Positions 40,296-48,767 of a stretch of 64,000 nucleotides of DNA are shown piece after piece. The translations under genes and the position numbers were made by a program. This DNA is from Dehalococcoidia bacterium (lineage in GTDB: Bacteria; Chloroflexota; Dehalococcoidia; SZUA-161), in contig JACWAE010000058.1 in assembly GCA_014874385.1 (NCBI GenBank), positions 1 through 64,000 on the forward strand, given 5' to 3'. Position 1 is the first letter of the stretch, and every line of letters starts with the position of its first letter. The notes beneath the pieces were generated by a model. That model was not told the origin of the DNA. It worked only from the letters and a program-made list of their open reading frames with translations, and did no database searches.

Positions 40296-42928
40296 CGTTC
40301 GCCCTTCAACATCTTTTGAACCTTGTATCTCCTCATACTCAGTGAGTTGGTTACCACGCTCACCGAGCTGAAAGCCATAGCTGCACCAGCGATTATGGGG
40401 TTGAGCAAGAAGCCGTAGAACGGGTAAAGTATGCCGGCAGCTATAGGTATACTGATAACATTGTAGAAAAAAGCCCAGAACAGGTTTTGCCTTATCTTAC
40501 GCATGGTGTAGCAGCTAAGGTCTAATGTTCGGGCTACATCTCGGAGGTCGTCCTTAACCAGCACTATGCCGCCGGACTCGATAGCTATGTCAGTCCCCGA
40601 GCCGATAGCGATGCCGACATCAGCCTGAACCAGGGCCGGAGCGTCATTGATGCCGTCGCCCACCATAGCCACTTTTTCGCCCTGCTCTTGGAGCCTTTTT
40701 ATCTCGTTGGCTTTGTCTTCGGGCAGCACCTCAGCCAGGACGCGGTCGATTCCGAGGCTGCGGGCTACGCTCTCTGCCGCTCGCCGGTTATCGCCGGTTA
40801 TCATCACCACCTGCTTCCCCTGTCGCTTGAGCCAGGAGACTGTCTCCATAGCGGAAGGCTTGGCAGTATCCGCAATCGCTATCATGCCGATAATCTTGCC
40901 CTCTATCCCTACCAGCACCACAGTTTTGCCCTCACCTTCAAGCTGGACGATGCGTTCCTCAACAGTTTTTGTGTCTACGCTTTTATCGGAGAACAGCTTT
41001 CTGTTACCTACGAGGATAGCGGTGCTGTTGTATTTGGCCTCCACGCCCTTGCCTGCGATGGCTGAGAAGCTATCTATCTCAGGGATAACTATCTTCTTCT
41101 CCTCAGCCTTGCTGACAATAGCCTCACTGAGGTGGTGCTCCGAGCGTTTCTCGGCCGCCGCAGCCAGTTTGAGTATTTCCTCGGCAGAATGAGGGTTGGA
41201 GAGTGGAATAATGTCGGTGACCTCGGGCTTGCCTCGAGTCAGGGTTCCTGTCTTATCGAAGACTACGGTATCCACCTGGCAGGCCTTCTCCAGGGTGGCG
41301 GCGTCCCTGATGAGGATGCCGCTTTCTGCGCCTTTGCCTGTGCCTACTATCACCGCAGTAGGCGTAGCCAAGCCCAGTGCGCAGGGGCAGGCGATAATGA
41401 TTACAGCGATAAATGCGGTGAGACTGAATGATAAAGCTGACCCGGATAGATACCAGGCAAGGAAGGTGACCAAACCGATGCCAAGGACGGTTGGTACGAA
41501 ATAGGCTGATACCGTGTCCGCTAGCCTCTGCACCGGCGCCTTGCTGCCTTGAGCCTCTTCCACCAGCCTTACGATCTGGGCCAGGGCGGTGTCCTTGCCT
41601 ACCTTGGTGGCCTTGAACTTGAGCCAGCCGCTTTTGTTCATGGTGCCGCCTATGACCTCATCGTTGATGTTCTTCTCTACAGGAATACTCTCGCCGGTCA
41701 GGAGAGATTGGTCGACTGAGGAGCTTCCCTCCAGAACCACGCCGTCCACAGGGACTCTGCCTCCCGGCTTAACTATGACTGCATCCCCAACTATTACTTC
41801 CTCTACTGGAACCTCTTGCTCCTTGCCATCTCTGACCACCAGCGCTGTTTTGGGCTGCAATTCCAGCAGCTTGCGGATGGATTCCGAGGTCCTCCCCTTA
41901 GCCAGGGCCTCCAGCATTCTTCCCAGCAGGATGAACACGATAAGCAGTCCCGCCACTTCATAGTAGAGGTCGTGGCTGGTGTAATTGGGGTTGCCCGTCC
42001 AGATTAGGGTGGATATCGCCAGGCTATAGAGATAAGCAGTGCCGGTGCCCAGCGCGACGAGGGTATCCATACTGGCGCGGCGGCTCTTGACCACAGCCCT
42101 GATCCCTACGGTGTAAAACTGGTAGCCTGCCCCGATTATGGGTGTGGTGAGCAACAACAAAAGCAGGGCCATGCTCCACCCGGGGATTGATGGTTCCGGC
42201 AGACCTACGTGAGGGCCCATAGAAAAGTAGAGCAGAGGGGCGGCGAAAACCACGGACACAATGAACTTAATCCTCAGCGTCCTGATCTCGCGCTGGCGTG
42301 CCTCTTTCTCGCGGTCAACTGTGGTCTCCTCCACAGGGGTATATCCGGCTTCCTTAATCGTCTTTTTGATGATTTCCCTGGTAGTCACTGCCGGGTCGAA
42401 GACTATTTTCGCCCTTTCGTTAAGGAAAAGCTGGCTGGAGATTATGCCCTTGACGCCTTTAAGAGCCGCCTCGACAGTGCCCAGGCAGTGGGCGTTGTCC
42501 ATGCCGATGACCTTGAGGTTAAGTGACTGCGCCTCTTCCTTGAGCACCCCGTACCCCGCCTCTTTTATCGCTTTCTCCAGCGCTTGAGGGCTTGCTTTAC
42601 TCGGGTCGTAGTCTACATACGCCTTCTCAGTGGCGAAGTTCACCGCTACTTTAGAGACTCCCTCCACCTTATTCAGGGAGTCTTCTATGGCGGCAGCGCA
42701 GGAGGCGCAGTGCATGCCGGTAATCTGTAAGGCAGCTTTCTCCGGCTTCTGCTCACTGCCTTCTTGGGGAAATTTTGCTTCAGCAGATGGAGGCGAAATC
42801 AATCCCTTTTGGGCTAGGAATTTATCACGGCATCCCGGGCTGCAAAAATAATACTTCTTGCCCTCGTACTCTACGCTGAGAGCCGTCTTCTCGTCCACTT
42901 CCATGCCGCATATGGGGTCTATGGCCAT
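40289..42928 (-). CDS. copA: Copper-translocating P-type ATPase with N-terminal YHS domain
   Basis: An 879-residue P1B-1 ATPase. Residues 1-40 are a YHS metal-binding domain (IDPICGMEVDEK, FCSPGCRDKF). HMA domain 1 has the usual 'GMHCASC'; HMA domain 2 reads 'GMDNAHCLG', with only one Cys of CxxC. Eight transmembrane segments follow, with 'CPCALGLATP' in the ion path, 'DKTGTLTRG' as the phosphorylation site and 'GDGINDAPAL'. It exports Cu+ from the cytoplasm. Start placed at ATG 42928 (MAIDPICG) after AAAGGAAAT rather than the track's 43006. The last codons run into a repeat. Confidence 0.92.
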   Translation of the reverse strand: MAIDPICGMEVDEKTALSVEYEGKKYYFCSPGCRDKFLAQKGLISPPSAEAKFPQEGSEQKPEKAALQITGMHCASCAAAIEDSLNKVEGVSKVAVNFATEKAYVDYDPSKASPQALEKAIKEAGYGVLKEEAQSLNLKVIGMDNAHCLGTVEAALKGVKGIISSQLFLNERAKIVFDPAVTTREIIKKTIKEAGYTPVEETTVDREKEARQREIRTLRIKFIVSVVFAAPLLYFSMGPHVGLPEPSIPGWSMALLLLLLTTPIIGAGYQFYTVGIRAVVKSRRASMDTLVALGTGTAYLYSLAISTLIWTGNPNYTSHDLYYEVAGLLIVFILLGRMLEALAKGRTSESIRKLLELQPKTALVVRDGKEQEVPVEEVIVGDAVIVKPGGRVPVDGVVLEGSSSVDQSLLTGESIPVEKNINDEVIGGTMNKSGWLKFKATKVGKDTALAQIVRLVEEAQGSKAPVQRLADTVSAYFVPTVLGIGLVTFLAWYLSGSALSFSLTAFIAVIIIACPCALGLATPTAVIVGTGKGAESGILIRDAATLEKACQVDTVVFDKTGTLTRGKPEVTDIIPLSNPHSAEEILKLAAAAEKRSEHHLSEAIVSKAEEKKIVIPEIDSFSAIAGKGVEAKYNSTAILVGNRKLFSDKSVDTKTVEERIVQLEGEGKTVVLVGIEGKIIGMIAIADTAKPSAMETVSWLKRQGKQVVMITGDNRRAAESVARSLGIDRVLAEVLPEDKANEIKRLQEQGEKVAMVGDGINDAPALVQADVGIAIGSGTDIAIESGGIVLVKDDLRDVARTLDLSCYTMRKIRQNLFWAFFYNVISIPIAAGILYPFYGFLLNPIIAGAAMAFSSVSVVTNSLSMRRYKVQKMLKGERA

Positions 42929-43010
42929 TAGTTTATTTCCTTTTATTTTTCGTGGGGTAGCCTGGAGCATCTGCTCCAATCTACCCATATAACCATTATA
43001 TGTCATTCTC

Positions 43011-43200
43011 AGCGCAAGCGGGAATCCAGGAGAACCACCTGGACTCCTGCTTTCGCAGGAGTGGCATAAAAGGGTACTTGCGTCTATTCCAAATTACTCT
43101 CCCTTGACGGGAGAGGCTAGAGCCTATCCTGAGCTCGTCGAAGGATGAGGGTGAAATGTCTATCCCCCTCACTCTGCCTCTCTCCCTCCAGGGGAGAGAG
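43011..43200. repeat. Cluster of short dispersed repeats
   Basis: This non-coding stretch holds an inverted pair (CAAGCGGGAATCCAG and CTGGACTCCTGCTTTCGC), a CCTGAGCTCGTCGAAGG word and a CTCTCCCTCCAGGGGAGAG palindrome. They look like fragments of several palindromic intergenic families. Confidence 0.6.
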
Positions 43201-43207
43201 AATCTGT

Positions 43208-43313
43208 ATGTCATTGCGAGCGTAGCGAAGCAATCTCAGCGCGCCCCTTCATATCGACGACCACGTAGAGATTGCTTCGTCGTCCTTCAGGGAAGGACTC
43301 CTCGCAACGACAT
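43208..43313. repeat. ATGTCATTGCGAG inverted-repeat element
   Basis: A 106-bp element with termini ATGTCATTGCGAG and CTCGCAACGACAT and inner arms GAAGCAATCTC and GAGATTGCTTC. It belongs to a widespread type of 'CATTGCGAG' dispersed repeat. A partial copy (GAGATTGCTTCGTC) occurs at 61828. Confidence 0.75.
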
Positions 43314-43376
43314 GAGAACTAGCCACTCTTTCCTTTTTGTACAGGCTGCGACTTGACCGTGAGCCCTACCATAAAC

Positions 43377-43428
43377 TGTAGTTGCCTGATTTATCAGGCA
43401 CGTCAGCCCAATGAATTGGGCAACTACA
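43377..43428. repeat. TGTAGTTG double-hairpin repeat (copy 2)
   Basis: A 52-bp full copy: TGTAGTTGCC arm, TGCCTGATTTATCAGGCA hairpin, GCCCAATGAATTGGGC hairpin, CAACTACA arm. The stop codon of the DUF3788 gene (TAG at 43426-43424 on the minus strand) lies within the right arm. Confidence 0.88.
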
Positions 43429-43852
43429 CCTTTTTTACAGGCTGTGACTTAACCGTGAGCAGCTTCTTGACGTCGTTCAGGTCCTGCTCGGATTCTACTT
43501 TGATGAAGAGCCAGCGTCCCTCTGGATAGGGATGGGCATCTTCGATAATTTTTATCGCCTTTTTGCTGAGACCTAGACTCAAAGCCTCGTCCGCTTGTTC
43601 CTGGCCTATAATAATCTGAGCGGTGAAGCTCTCTTGATTGGGATACAGTGATAATAGAGCTTTGCCTCCTTTGCGGAACCGCAAGGCCCACCCGTAATTC
43701 TTGCCATAAAATGCGAAATCGCTTTTGAGTTTATAGCTGTCCGCAATGAGACTAGTTAGATTTTCCCACAATAGGCGTTTGGAGCCAATCGCAGTAACTA
43801 TCTCTGTCATTGTGGGCTGACGCCCTCTGTCGATAAATGTGCCTATTGCCAT
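43424..43852 (-). CDS. DUF3788 family protein
   Basis: A 142-residue protein matching DUF3788, which has a fold seen in proteins of unknown function related to YdhG-like domains. Recognisable parts are 'DFAFYGKNYGWALRFRKGGKALLSLYP', 'FTAQIIIG' and 'YPEGRWLFIKV'. It follows the flavodiiron gene with a 20-bp gap on the same strand. Its final codons and stop lie in a dispersed repeat, which suggests that repeat insertion or decay redefined the C-terminus (last residues VKKV). Confidence 0.78.
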   Translation of the reverse strand: MAIGTFIDRGRQPTMTEIVTAIGSKRLLWENLTSLIADSYKLKSDFAFYGKNYGWALRFRKGGKALLSLYPNQESFTAQIIIGQEQADEALSLGLSKKAIKIIEDAHPYPEGRWLFIKVESEQDLNDVKKLLTVKSQPVKKV

Positions 43853-43872
43853 CGTGGATAAGCGCCTCTTAA

Positions 43873-45057
43873 TCAGGCGAACTTATTCTCCTTGTGTTTC
43901 TGAGCGATAGACTCAGCAAGATTGTCCAGGGCTATGAAATCGGCTTCCTTGGGGTAGCCCTTGCACAGCACCGGCGTCAGTACCTCTACCTTCAGATTGG
44001 CCATCATAGCGTCGAGCTGCTCAACCGTTCTGCCTCCCCAGCCATAGGAACCGATTATAGAGGCGAACTTCAGTTTAGGCCTCAAGGCGTTTGCCAGAAA
44101 GACGGCGTGGGCTACATTGGGGTGCGGGCCAGCCAGGATAGTGGGAACTCCCACTACAATCGTCGCCGCATCCACCAGCGACATCGCCAGCTTCCCGAGG
44201 TCGGTTGCTGTGAGATCGAATTGTTTTACAGCAACGCCTCTTTCCGTTAAGGCCTCGACAAGATGCCTCACCATCTTCTGAGTGCTGCCATGCATTGAGA
44301 TATACGGTATTACCACAATGTTCTTGGGGTCATCGAAGACCCAGCTATGATAAGCCTTCAAGATGAACTCAGGCTTGTTATGTACGGGGCCGTGGCTGGG
44401 CGCTATGGTATTGATGGTATAGCTCTTCAGTCTCTCCAGGTGCCTCTGGATATGCGACGAGAATGGCATCATGATTTCCGCAAAATACCTCTTGGCTGCC
44501 TCATAGACCTGTCCTTCGTCGGTTACAAATAGCTCGTTTGTGGTCAGATGAGAGCCGAAGAGGTCACAGGGGAATAGTATCTTGTCTTCTCTCAGGTAGG
44601 TGAGCATTGTCTCGGGCCAGTGAACCCAGGGAGCATGGATGAATTCCAGCGTTCTGTTTCCCAGGGAAATGGTGTCTTTGTCGTTGACTGTTATGAATTT
44701 CCCTTCAGGAATCAGGAGCAGTTCCATGAGAAATTCTTTGCACCTGGGCGTGCAAACGAGCTTGGCCTCGGGGTATTTTTCGAGGACATGGGGCAGAGAG
44801 CCGGAATGGTCCTGCTCGGCGTGGTTGGCGATAACGTAGTCTATCTTCTTAATCTCGAGCCGGTTCAGATGGCCCATCAGAACCCCTGTCATTGTAGGGT
44901 CTACCGTATCGATGAGAGCCGTCTTTTCGTTGCCCTTAATAAGATATGAGTTGTAGCTTGTGCCATCGGGGAGCGGTATCAGCGAGTCGAACAGCCGCCT
45001 GTCCCAGTCGATGGCTCCTATGAAGAAAACTCCTTCAGCCAGCATTCTATTGTTCAT
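43873..45057 (-). CDS. Flavodiiron protein (A-type flavoprotein, FprA)
   Basis: A 394-residue two-domain enzyme. The metallo-beta-lactamase-like domain has the diiron ligands in 'NHAEQDHSGSLP' and later His and Asp residues, while the flavodoxin domain begins 'NIVVIPYISMHGSTQKMVRHLVEAL' and includes 'IIGSYGWGGRTVEQLD'. These proteins reduce O2 or NO to water or N2O using reduced flavin or F420. It has no rubredoxin or flavin reductase extension. In an anaerobe with hydrogenases it would protect oxygen-sensitive enzymes. Confidence 0.92.
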   Translation of the reverse strand: MNNRMLAEGVFFIGAIDWDRRLFDSLIPLPDGTSYNSYLIKGNEKTALIDTVDPTMTGVLMGHLNRLEIKKIDYVIANHAEQDHSGSLPHVLEKYPEAKLVCTPRCKEFLMELLLIPEGKFITVNDKDTISLGNRTLEFIHAPWVHWPETMLTYLREDKILFPCDLFGSHLTTNELFVTDEGQVYEAAKRYFAEIMMPFSSHIQRHLERLKSYTINTIAPSHGPVHNKPEFILKAYHSWVFDDPKNIVVIPYISMHGSTQKMVRHLVEALTERGVAVKQFDLTATDLGKLAMSLVDAATIVVGVPTILAGPHPNVAHAVFLANALRPKLKFASIIGSYGWGGRTVEQLDAMMANLKVEVLTPVLCKGYPKEADFIALDNLAESIAQKHKENKFA

Positions 45058-45107
45058 TGAAGTTGCCTCCTTAAATCTAAAATGCTTGTTCCCTGGATGG
45101 CTTTAAC

Positions 45108-46229
45108 CTACATCCCCAACTCAGAGCGTGTCCGTATGAACGAGAGCAGGTTGTCGCGCGCTACCATGCCGACGATGGCGTTGTTCTCTATTACCGGCAA
45201 TTGGTTGACATCTTCTGTGGTCAATAGTTGCAGAACATCGGCGAGGTCATCGGACGGCCGAACAGATTTAAGTTTATCTAAGGGCGTCATGGTCTCCTGC
45301 ACAGTCTTGGTAAGCCGATGTTCACGAGATACCCCTTTTACGTCATTTAGTGTTACCAACCCTACTAAGTTGCTGCCTTCAACTACCGGGAAGCATCGGC
45401 GGCCGGTGTTGAGAAGGTAGTCATGAATCAGTTGCTCAATTGTGAGCCTGGGAGAAACCGTGGGACAGTCGCGGGTCATGACCTCACTGACTTTGTGGCC
45501 GCGAAGCATATCTTGAAGGGCCACCTGCTGGTAGCTTCCTGCCGCTGCATTCTCCAGGAACCAGCCTATGAGGGCTATCCACAGGCCATCGAACCAGTTG
45601 CCCCAGAAGATCCAGAAAATACCGCCGAATATGAACAGGTAGCCCGTGGCTCTGCCGATAGTTGAAGCAATGCGGGTGGCACTGCGCAGATTCTTGCTGC
45701 GCCACCAGAGTATAGACCGCAGCACACGCCCGCCGTCCAGAGGGAATCCGGGGATCAGGTTGAAGCCGGCGAGGACAGCGTTAATCCAGGCAAGCCAATA
45801 TGCTAGGGCCGCTGCGGGCTGGCTCACATTTATTGTAGCGATATGTATGCCCCAGAATATGCCTGCAATGACCAGGCTGCTGAAGGGGCCAGCCAGAGCC
45901 ATACGGAACTCGACATCAGCACGTTGGGGTTCCTTGCTGATTTGTGATACTCCGCCGAAGACGAATAAGGTGATGGACTTCACCGGGATACCCGCGGCTT
46001 GAGCCACCACGCTATGAGAGAGCTCGTGTAACAGCACCGAGGCAAAGAAAAGCAGGCTGGTGGCCAGGCCGATGCCCCAGTAGGTTGCTTGATTCCAGTC
46101 CGGGTAGACGGTCGGGAAATAACTGGCTGCCAGCGCCCAGGTTACCAACACAAAGATGATAAACCAGGAATAATGCAGCCTTATCGAGACACCGAGGACT
46201 CTACCCAGAGGTATCCCTCCCTTTAGCAT
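45108..46229 (-). CDS. Site-2 protease family (M50) metalloprotease with CBS pair
   Basis: A 373-residue membrane protease. The zinc motif HExxH lies in 'VLLHELSHSVVAQAAG' near residue 65 and the third ligand in 'NLIPGFPLDGGRVLRSILWW'. About six transmembrane helices occupy residues 1-225. The last 140 residues carry two CBS domains (EVMTRDCPTVSPRLTIEQLI and 'ETMTPLDKLKSVRPSDDLADV'), which often sense adenine nucleotides. It may cut membrane regulators; the target is unknown. Confidence 0.9.
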   Translation of the reverse strand: MLKGGIPLGRVLGVSIRLHYSWFIIFVLVTWALAASYFPTVYPDWNQATYWGIGLATSLLFFASVLLHELSHSVVAQAAGIPVKSITLFVFGGVSQISKEPQRADVEFRMALAGPFSSLVIAGIFWGIHIATINVSQPAAALAYWLAWINAVLAGFNLIPGFPLDGGRVLRSILWWRSKNLRSATRIASTIGRATGYLFIFGGIFWIFWGNWFDGLWIALIGWFLENAAAGSYQQVALQDMLRGHKVSEVMTRDCPTVSPRLTIEQLIHDYLLNTGRRCFPVVEGSNLVGLVTLNDVKGVSREHRLTKTVQETMTPLDKLKSVRPSDDLADVLQLLTTEDVNQLPVIENNAIVGMVARDNLLSFIRTRSELGM

Positions 46230-46315
46230 CTGGTTACTCCTTCCACTAAATTAGCAAGGCTCATACCACATGCACTCCACAGTGACCTCTAGAGTTGTTG
46301 CTATAATTTAGCTTC

Positions 46316-47149
46316 TCAGCACAGTTCTGCATCGCGATCGGAGTATATAGCATCGTCCCTGAGGATTCTTATCAAACGCACTGTCCTCATGGTTTCCCTG
46401 TTTAGGGCATCAACAAAAGCGGAAGACAGCCCTGCCCCGGCGAGCACAGCAAGAAAGGTGTTGTTTATGGCCGGGCGCAACCGCCTCGGCGCACCGGCGG
46501 ACACGTTGTTTACCCACGATGTGGTCCTTATCGGCGGGTCGAATATCTCGGAGAAGGCGGGAATCAGCTCAAGCAAATTCTTTACGTGGCGCTGGCCCAC
46601 ATCACTGGTAACATGCAGTACGCCCGGGTCTATGAAGATGTATTCGTTCGAGATGCCGGACTCATTGGCAGCCCCTACCAAAACTGCGGTAGACTTCAAT
46701 ATATCTTCTGTGCTGTTAAGTTCTGTGGGGCTGGAGACATTAAGAATCACCTCTGCCTTGTATCGTGCAACCAGGGGTAGGATCTCCTTGAGCTTTTCCT
46801 CATCAAGTGACACGTAATTCACGATTGGGGGGCGCTTGCAGGCCCGGAGACCAGCTTCCAGGGTATCAGCCCTGTTTGAACTCAGACATAGCTGACAGTC
46901 CGCTGCTCCTTGAATCGTTTCAACTGCGAACTTCATCATCTCAGGACCATCGTGTCGCTGCTGAAGGTTGACATCCAATATGTCAGCACCCGCTTTTACA
47001 CAGTCCCCTGCCAGCTCCTGCAGAAAATCGATACGTTCCTTTATGAGCCTATCTGCTACTTTCCGGCTGATTGATTCGGCAGGGCGCAGTTTGAGTGCTT
47101 CGGATACCCTTCTGTTCCTGGTGGTTATGTTGTTAGCAATAGCCAGCAT
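46316..47149 (-). CDS. Pterin-binding methyltransferase (MtgA/AcsE-like dihydropteroate synthase fold)
   Basis: A 277-residue TIM-barrel of the methyltetrahydrofolate:corrinoid methyltransferase type. Motifs include 'AGADILDVNLQ', 'CLSSNRADTLEAGL' and the C-terminal 'WVNNVSAGAPRRLRPAINNTFLAVLAGAGLSSAFVDAL'. Such enzymes move methyl groups between tetrahydrofolate and a corrinoid protein. No corrinoid protein or activator is adjacent, so the methyl partner is unknown. It lies about 145 bp after a small Cys-rich gene, probably in the same transcript driven by promoter copy C. Confidence 0.85.
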   Translation of the reverse strand: MLAIANNITTRNRRVSEALKLRPAESISRKVADRLIKERIDFLQELAGDCVKAGADILDVNLQQRHDGPEMMKFAVETIQGAADCQLCLSSNRADTLEAGLRACKRPPIVNYVSLDEEKLKEILPLVARYKAEVILNVSSPTELNSTEDILKSTAVLVGAANESGISNEYIFIDPGVLHVTSDVGQRHVKNLLELIPAFSEIFDPPIRTTSWVNNVSAGAPRRLRPAINNTFLAVLAGAGLSSAFVDALNRETMRTVRLIRILRDDAIYSDRDAELC

Positions 47150-47294
47150 TAATATCCCTCCTTATACCCCTATGTAACCATACTCAGTAGCAGAACCCCA
47201 TGCTTTTTTGAGCGCACGCAGGCCATAATAGCTTACGCTGACAAGTCAATTATGTCGTAGCCTTAGATAACTCATCTGATTACGGTGGAATTAT

Positions 47295-47504
47295 CTACTT
47301 TGCTTCTTTCCCCAGCGTCACCGACCACAGGTCTTGCTTCCGCCTCAGGGCGCTGCACTCGGCGCACAATATCTCCGCAGCTCTATATTGAGGCATTCGC
47401 GCATGTAGAGCCTCTGCCATGGGGGAATGCACCTCTATACAACCCTTGCGCCCACATGCGGCACAAACTAAGTCCACCTTCTTCGGTTCCTCTTTTTTCG
47501 CCAT
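47295..47504 (-). CDS. Small zinc-ribbon-like protein
   Basis: A 69-residue protein with 'VCAACGRKGCIEVHSP' and 'AEILCAECSALRRKQ', giving CxxC...CxxC, a likely zinc ribbon. I do not recognise a named family. The ATG is preceded by AAAGGGG. It is the first gene downstream of promoter copy C, with a leader of about 50 nt. Confidence 0.7.
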   Translation of the reverse strand: MAKKEEPKKVDLVCAACGRKGCIEVHSPMAEALHARMPQYRAAEILCAECSALRRKQDLWSVTLGKEAK

Positions 47505-47562
47505 GACTTAACCCCTTTCTGTTGATTCTATCACCGCCTCCGCTATCCACTCCCACATTATC

Positions 47563-47627
47563 AATAATAGGGGTAAGGTATCAAGAAGTCATAAAATGGC
47601 GATAAAAAAGGTTAAAAAATTATCACA
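47563..47627 (-). promoter_or_regulatory. Promoter with conserved upstream element (copy C)
   Basis: On the minus strand: TGTGATAA at 47627-47620, TTTTTTAACC, CCATTTTA, then TGACTT (47591-47586). The -10 is TATTAT (47569-47564) with a 16-bp spacer, or ATTATT with 17 bp. Confidence 0.75.
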
Positions 47628-47828
47628 TATAAGCAGGGGTGGACTTCAAACCCGCCCCTGCTTGGGATGGTTTTGCCGATTTTAAGCGGGAGCTCAAAAC
47701 ACCACTCTTACCCAGAACAGTGCCTATACGGCTCTTTGTCATTGGGGAAAGACTTACGTAAAGGCTGGAATGGTTAAAAGACGTAGATACCCAGGGGCTT
47801 GCCCGTGGAACTCTGTCCTTCGTCGGGC

Positions 47829-47984
47829 TTATCGGAATATCGCAAATACCAGCCAGAGAATTACAAGAATAACTGCAATAACAAGTAATATATGGAGCCC
47901 CCCGCCCAGAGTACGGCGAGTGATTAGACCCAGCGCCCACAAAGCTAACAGAATAATACCAATGACTAATAATAAGGTGAGCAT
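47829..47984 (-). CDS. Lmo0937-type small membrane protein (51 aa), not in the ORF track
   Basis: Below the track's length limit. The translation MLTLLLVIGIILLALWALGL, then ITRRTLGGGLHILL, is two hydrophobic helices split by a short basic-Gly loop. This is the pattern of the Lmo0937 family of about 50-residue membrane proteins. AAAGGAGG lies before the ATG. It lies about 90 bp downstream of another tiny membrane gene on the same strand. Such proteins are stress-linked in some species; here no role can be shown. The plus-strand ORF 47770-48201 is its shadow. Confidence 0.85.
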   Translation of the reverse strand: MLTLLLVIGIILLALWALGLITRRTLGGGLHILLVIAVILVILWLVFAIFR

Positions 47985-48072
47985 ATTGGCCTCCTTTCAT
48001 TGCTTATACGGAAATGGCAGGGACTCTCGAGTACAACATCCGGTGGCCAACTTAATACCACCAGAGTCATCT

Positions 48073-48231
48073 TTACCTGAAATACCCTATGATAGCCATT
48101 ATACCGATGATGATAAGATAGATACCAACCAAATAGTTGAGTATCTTGGGGAAAATCATAACAATAACACCGAATATAAGGCTTGCTATTCCCATATATA
48201 GACCTAAAGCTGGCCAATCAACAACTGGCAT
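48073..48231 (-). CDS. DUF3096-type small membrane protein (52 aa), not in the ORF track
   Basis: A 52-residue, two-helix membrane protein: 'GLYMGIASLIFGVIVMIFPK' and 'ILNYLVGIYLIIIGIMAIIG'. The 'IFPKILNYLVGIYLIIIG' core is the DUF3096 signature. GGAGGTGAG precedes the ATG. It precedes the Lmo0937-like gene and could share its transcript. Function is unknown. Confidence 0.85.
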   Translation of the reverse strand: MPVVDWPALGLYMGIASLIFGVIVMIFPKILNYLVGIYLIIIGIMAIIGYFR

Positions 48232-48401
48232 TGTAATCTCACCTCCTTTCCACTATAGTTCAATGCCCCAAAATTATAAAATGAGACTATATTAGTGTCA
48301 AGTCTTGCTTGCGTGATAGCAATCACAATCCAACGGCTCTATGCCACTCAACACCCTCAAAGAGTATAGATTAGCATGGAAGCTACCAAAAAGATTGCCT
48401 A

Positions 48402-48557
48402 CTAACCTTTGACTAGATGGCTCTTGCCGATGCGGAAGATCTTGGTGCCACAAGCCGGGCAAATAGCCTGAGTTGCCGGCCTGCCATTCTTCATGATAAT
48501 GACCTTGGGATTTTTCATTTCTCTCTTGGTCCTGCACTTAACACAATAGGCTTGTAT
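48402..48557 (-). CDS. DUF5679 zinc-ribbon protein, apparently with an AUA start
   Basis: A 51-residue protein matching DUF5679 from its first residues: QAYCVKCRTKREMKNP and 'AICPACGTKIFRIG', with two CxxC pairs for zinc. Homologues usually start Met-Gln-Ala-Tyr. At that place this gene has ATA (48557-48555), preceded by AAGGAGG with a 7-8 base spacing. The upstream ATGs in the track lie on or before this ribosome site and give a non-homologous leader. So translation may start at AUA, or the base is an error or recent mutation. Confidence 0.7.
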   Translation of the reverse strand: MQAYCVKCRTKREMKNPKVIIMKNGRPATQAICPACGTKIFRIGKSHLVKG

Positions 48558-48767
48558 TGGTCCACCTCCTTTTGATTGCAAGCGATAAAGCATTCCCACC
48601 CACGATGTCAACTGTTTATCACAGATTACAAGTAAAACTCGTTCTCGTATCCAATATAAAGGTCACGTGGCTATAACTCGCGCCAGCAACCATCACTATG
48701 GGGCTTCCCAGTCACACTCGTTTCTCCGTTAGATAGAAGACAAGGAGATTTCCCCTTCCTGCACTAT

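Noticed and set aside
47770-48201. Plus-strand ORF of 143 aa
   Set aside because: Shadow of the Lmo0937-type and DUF3096-type genes, which have strong ribosome sites on the minus strand.
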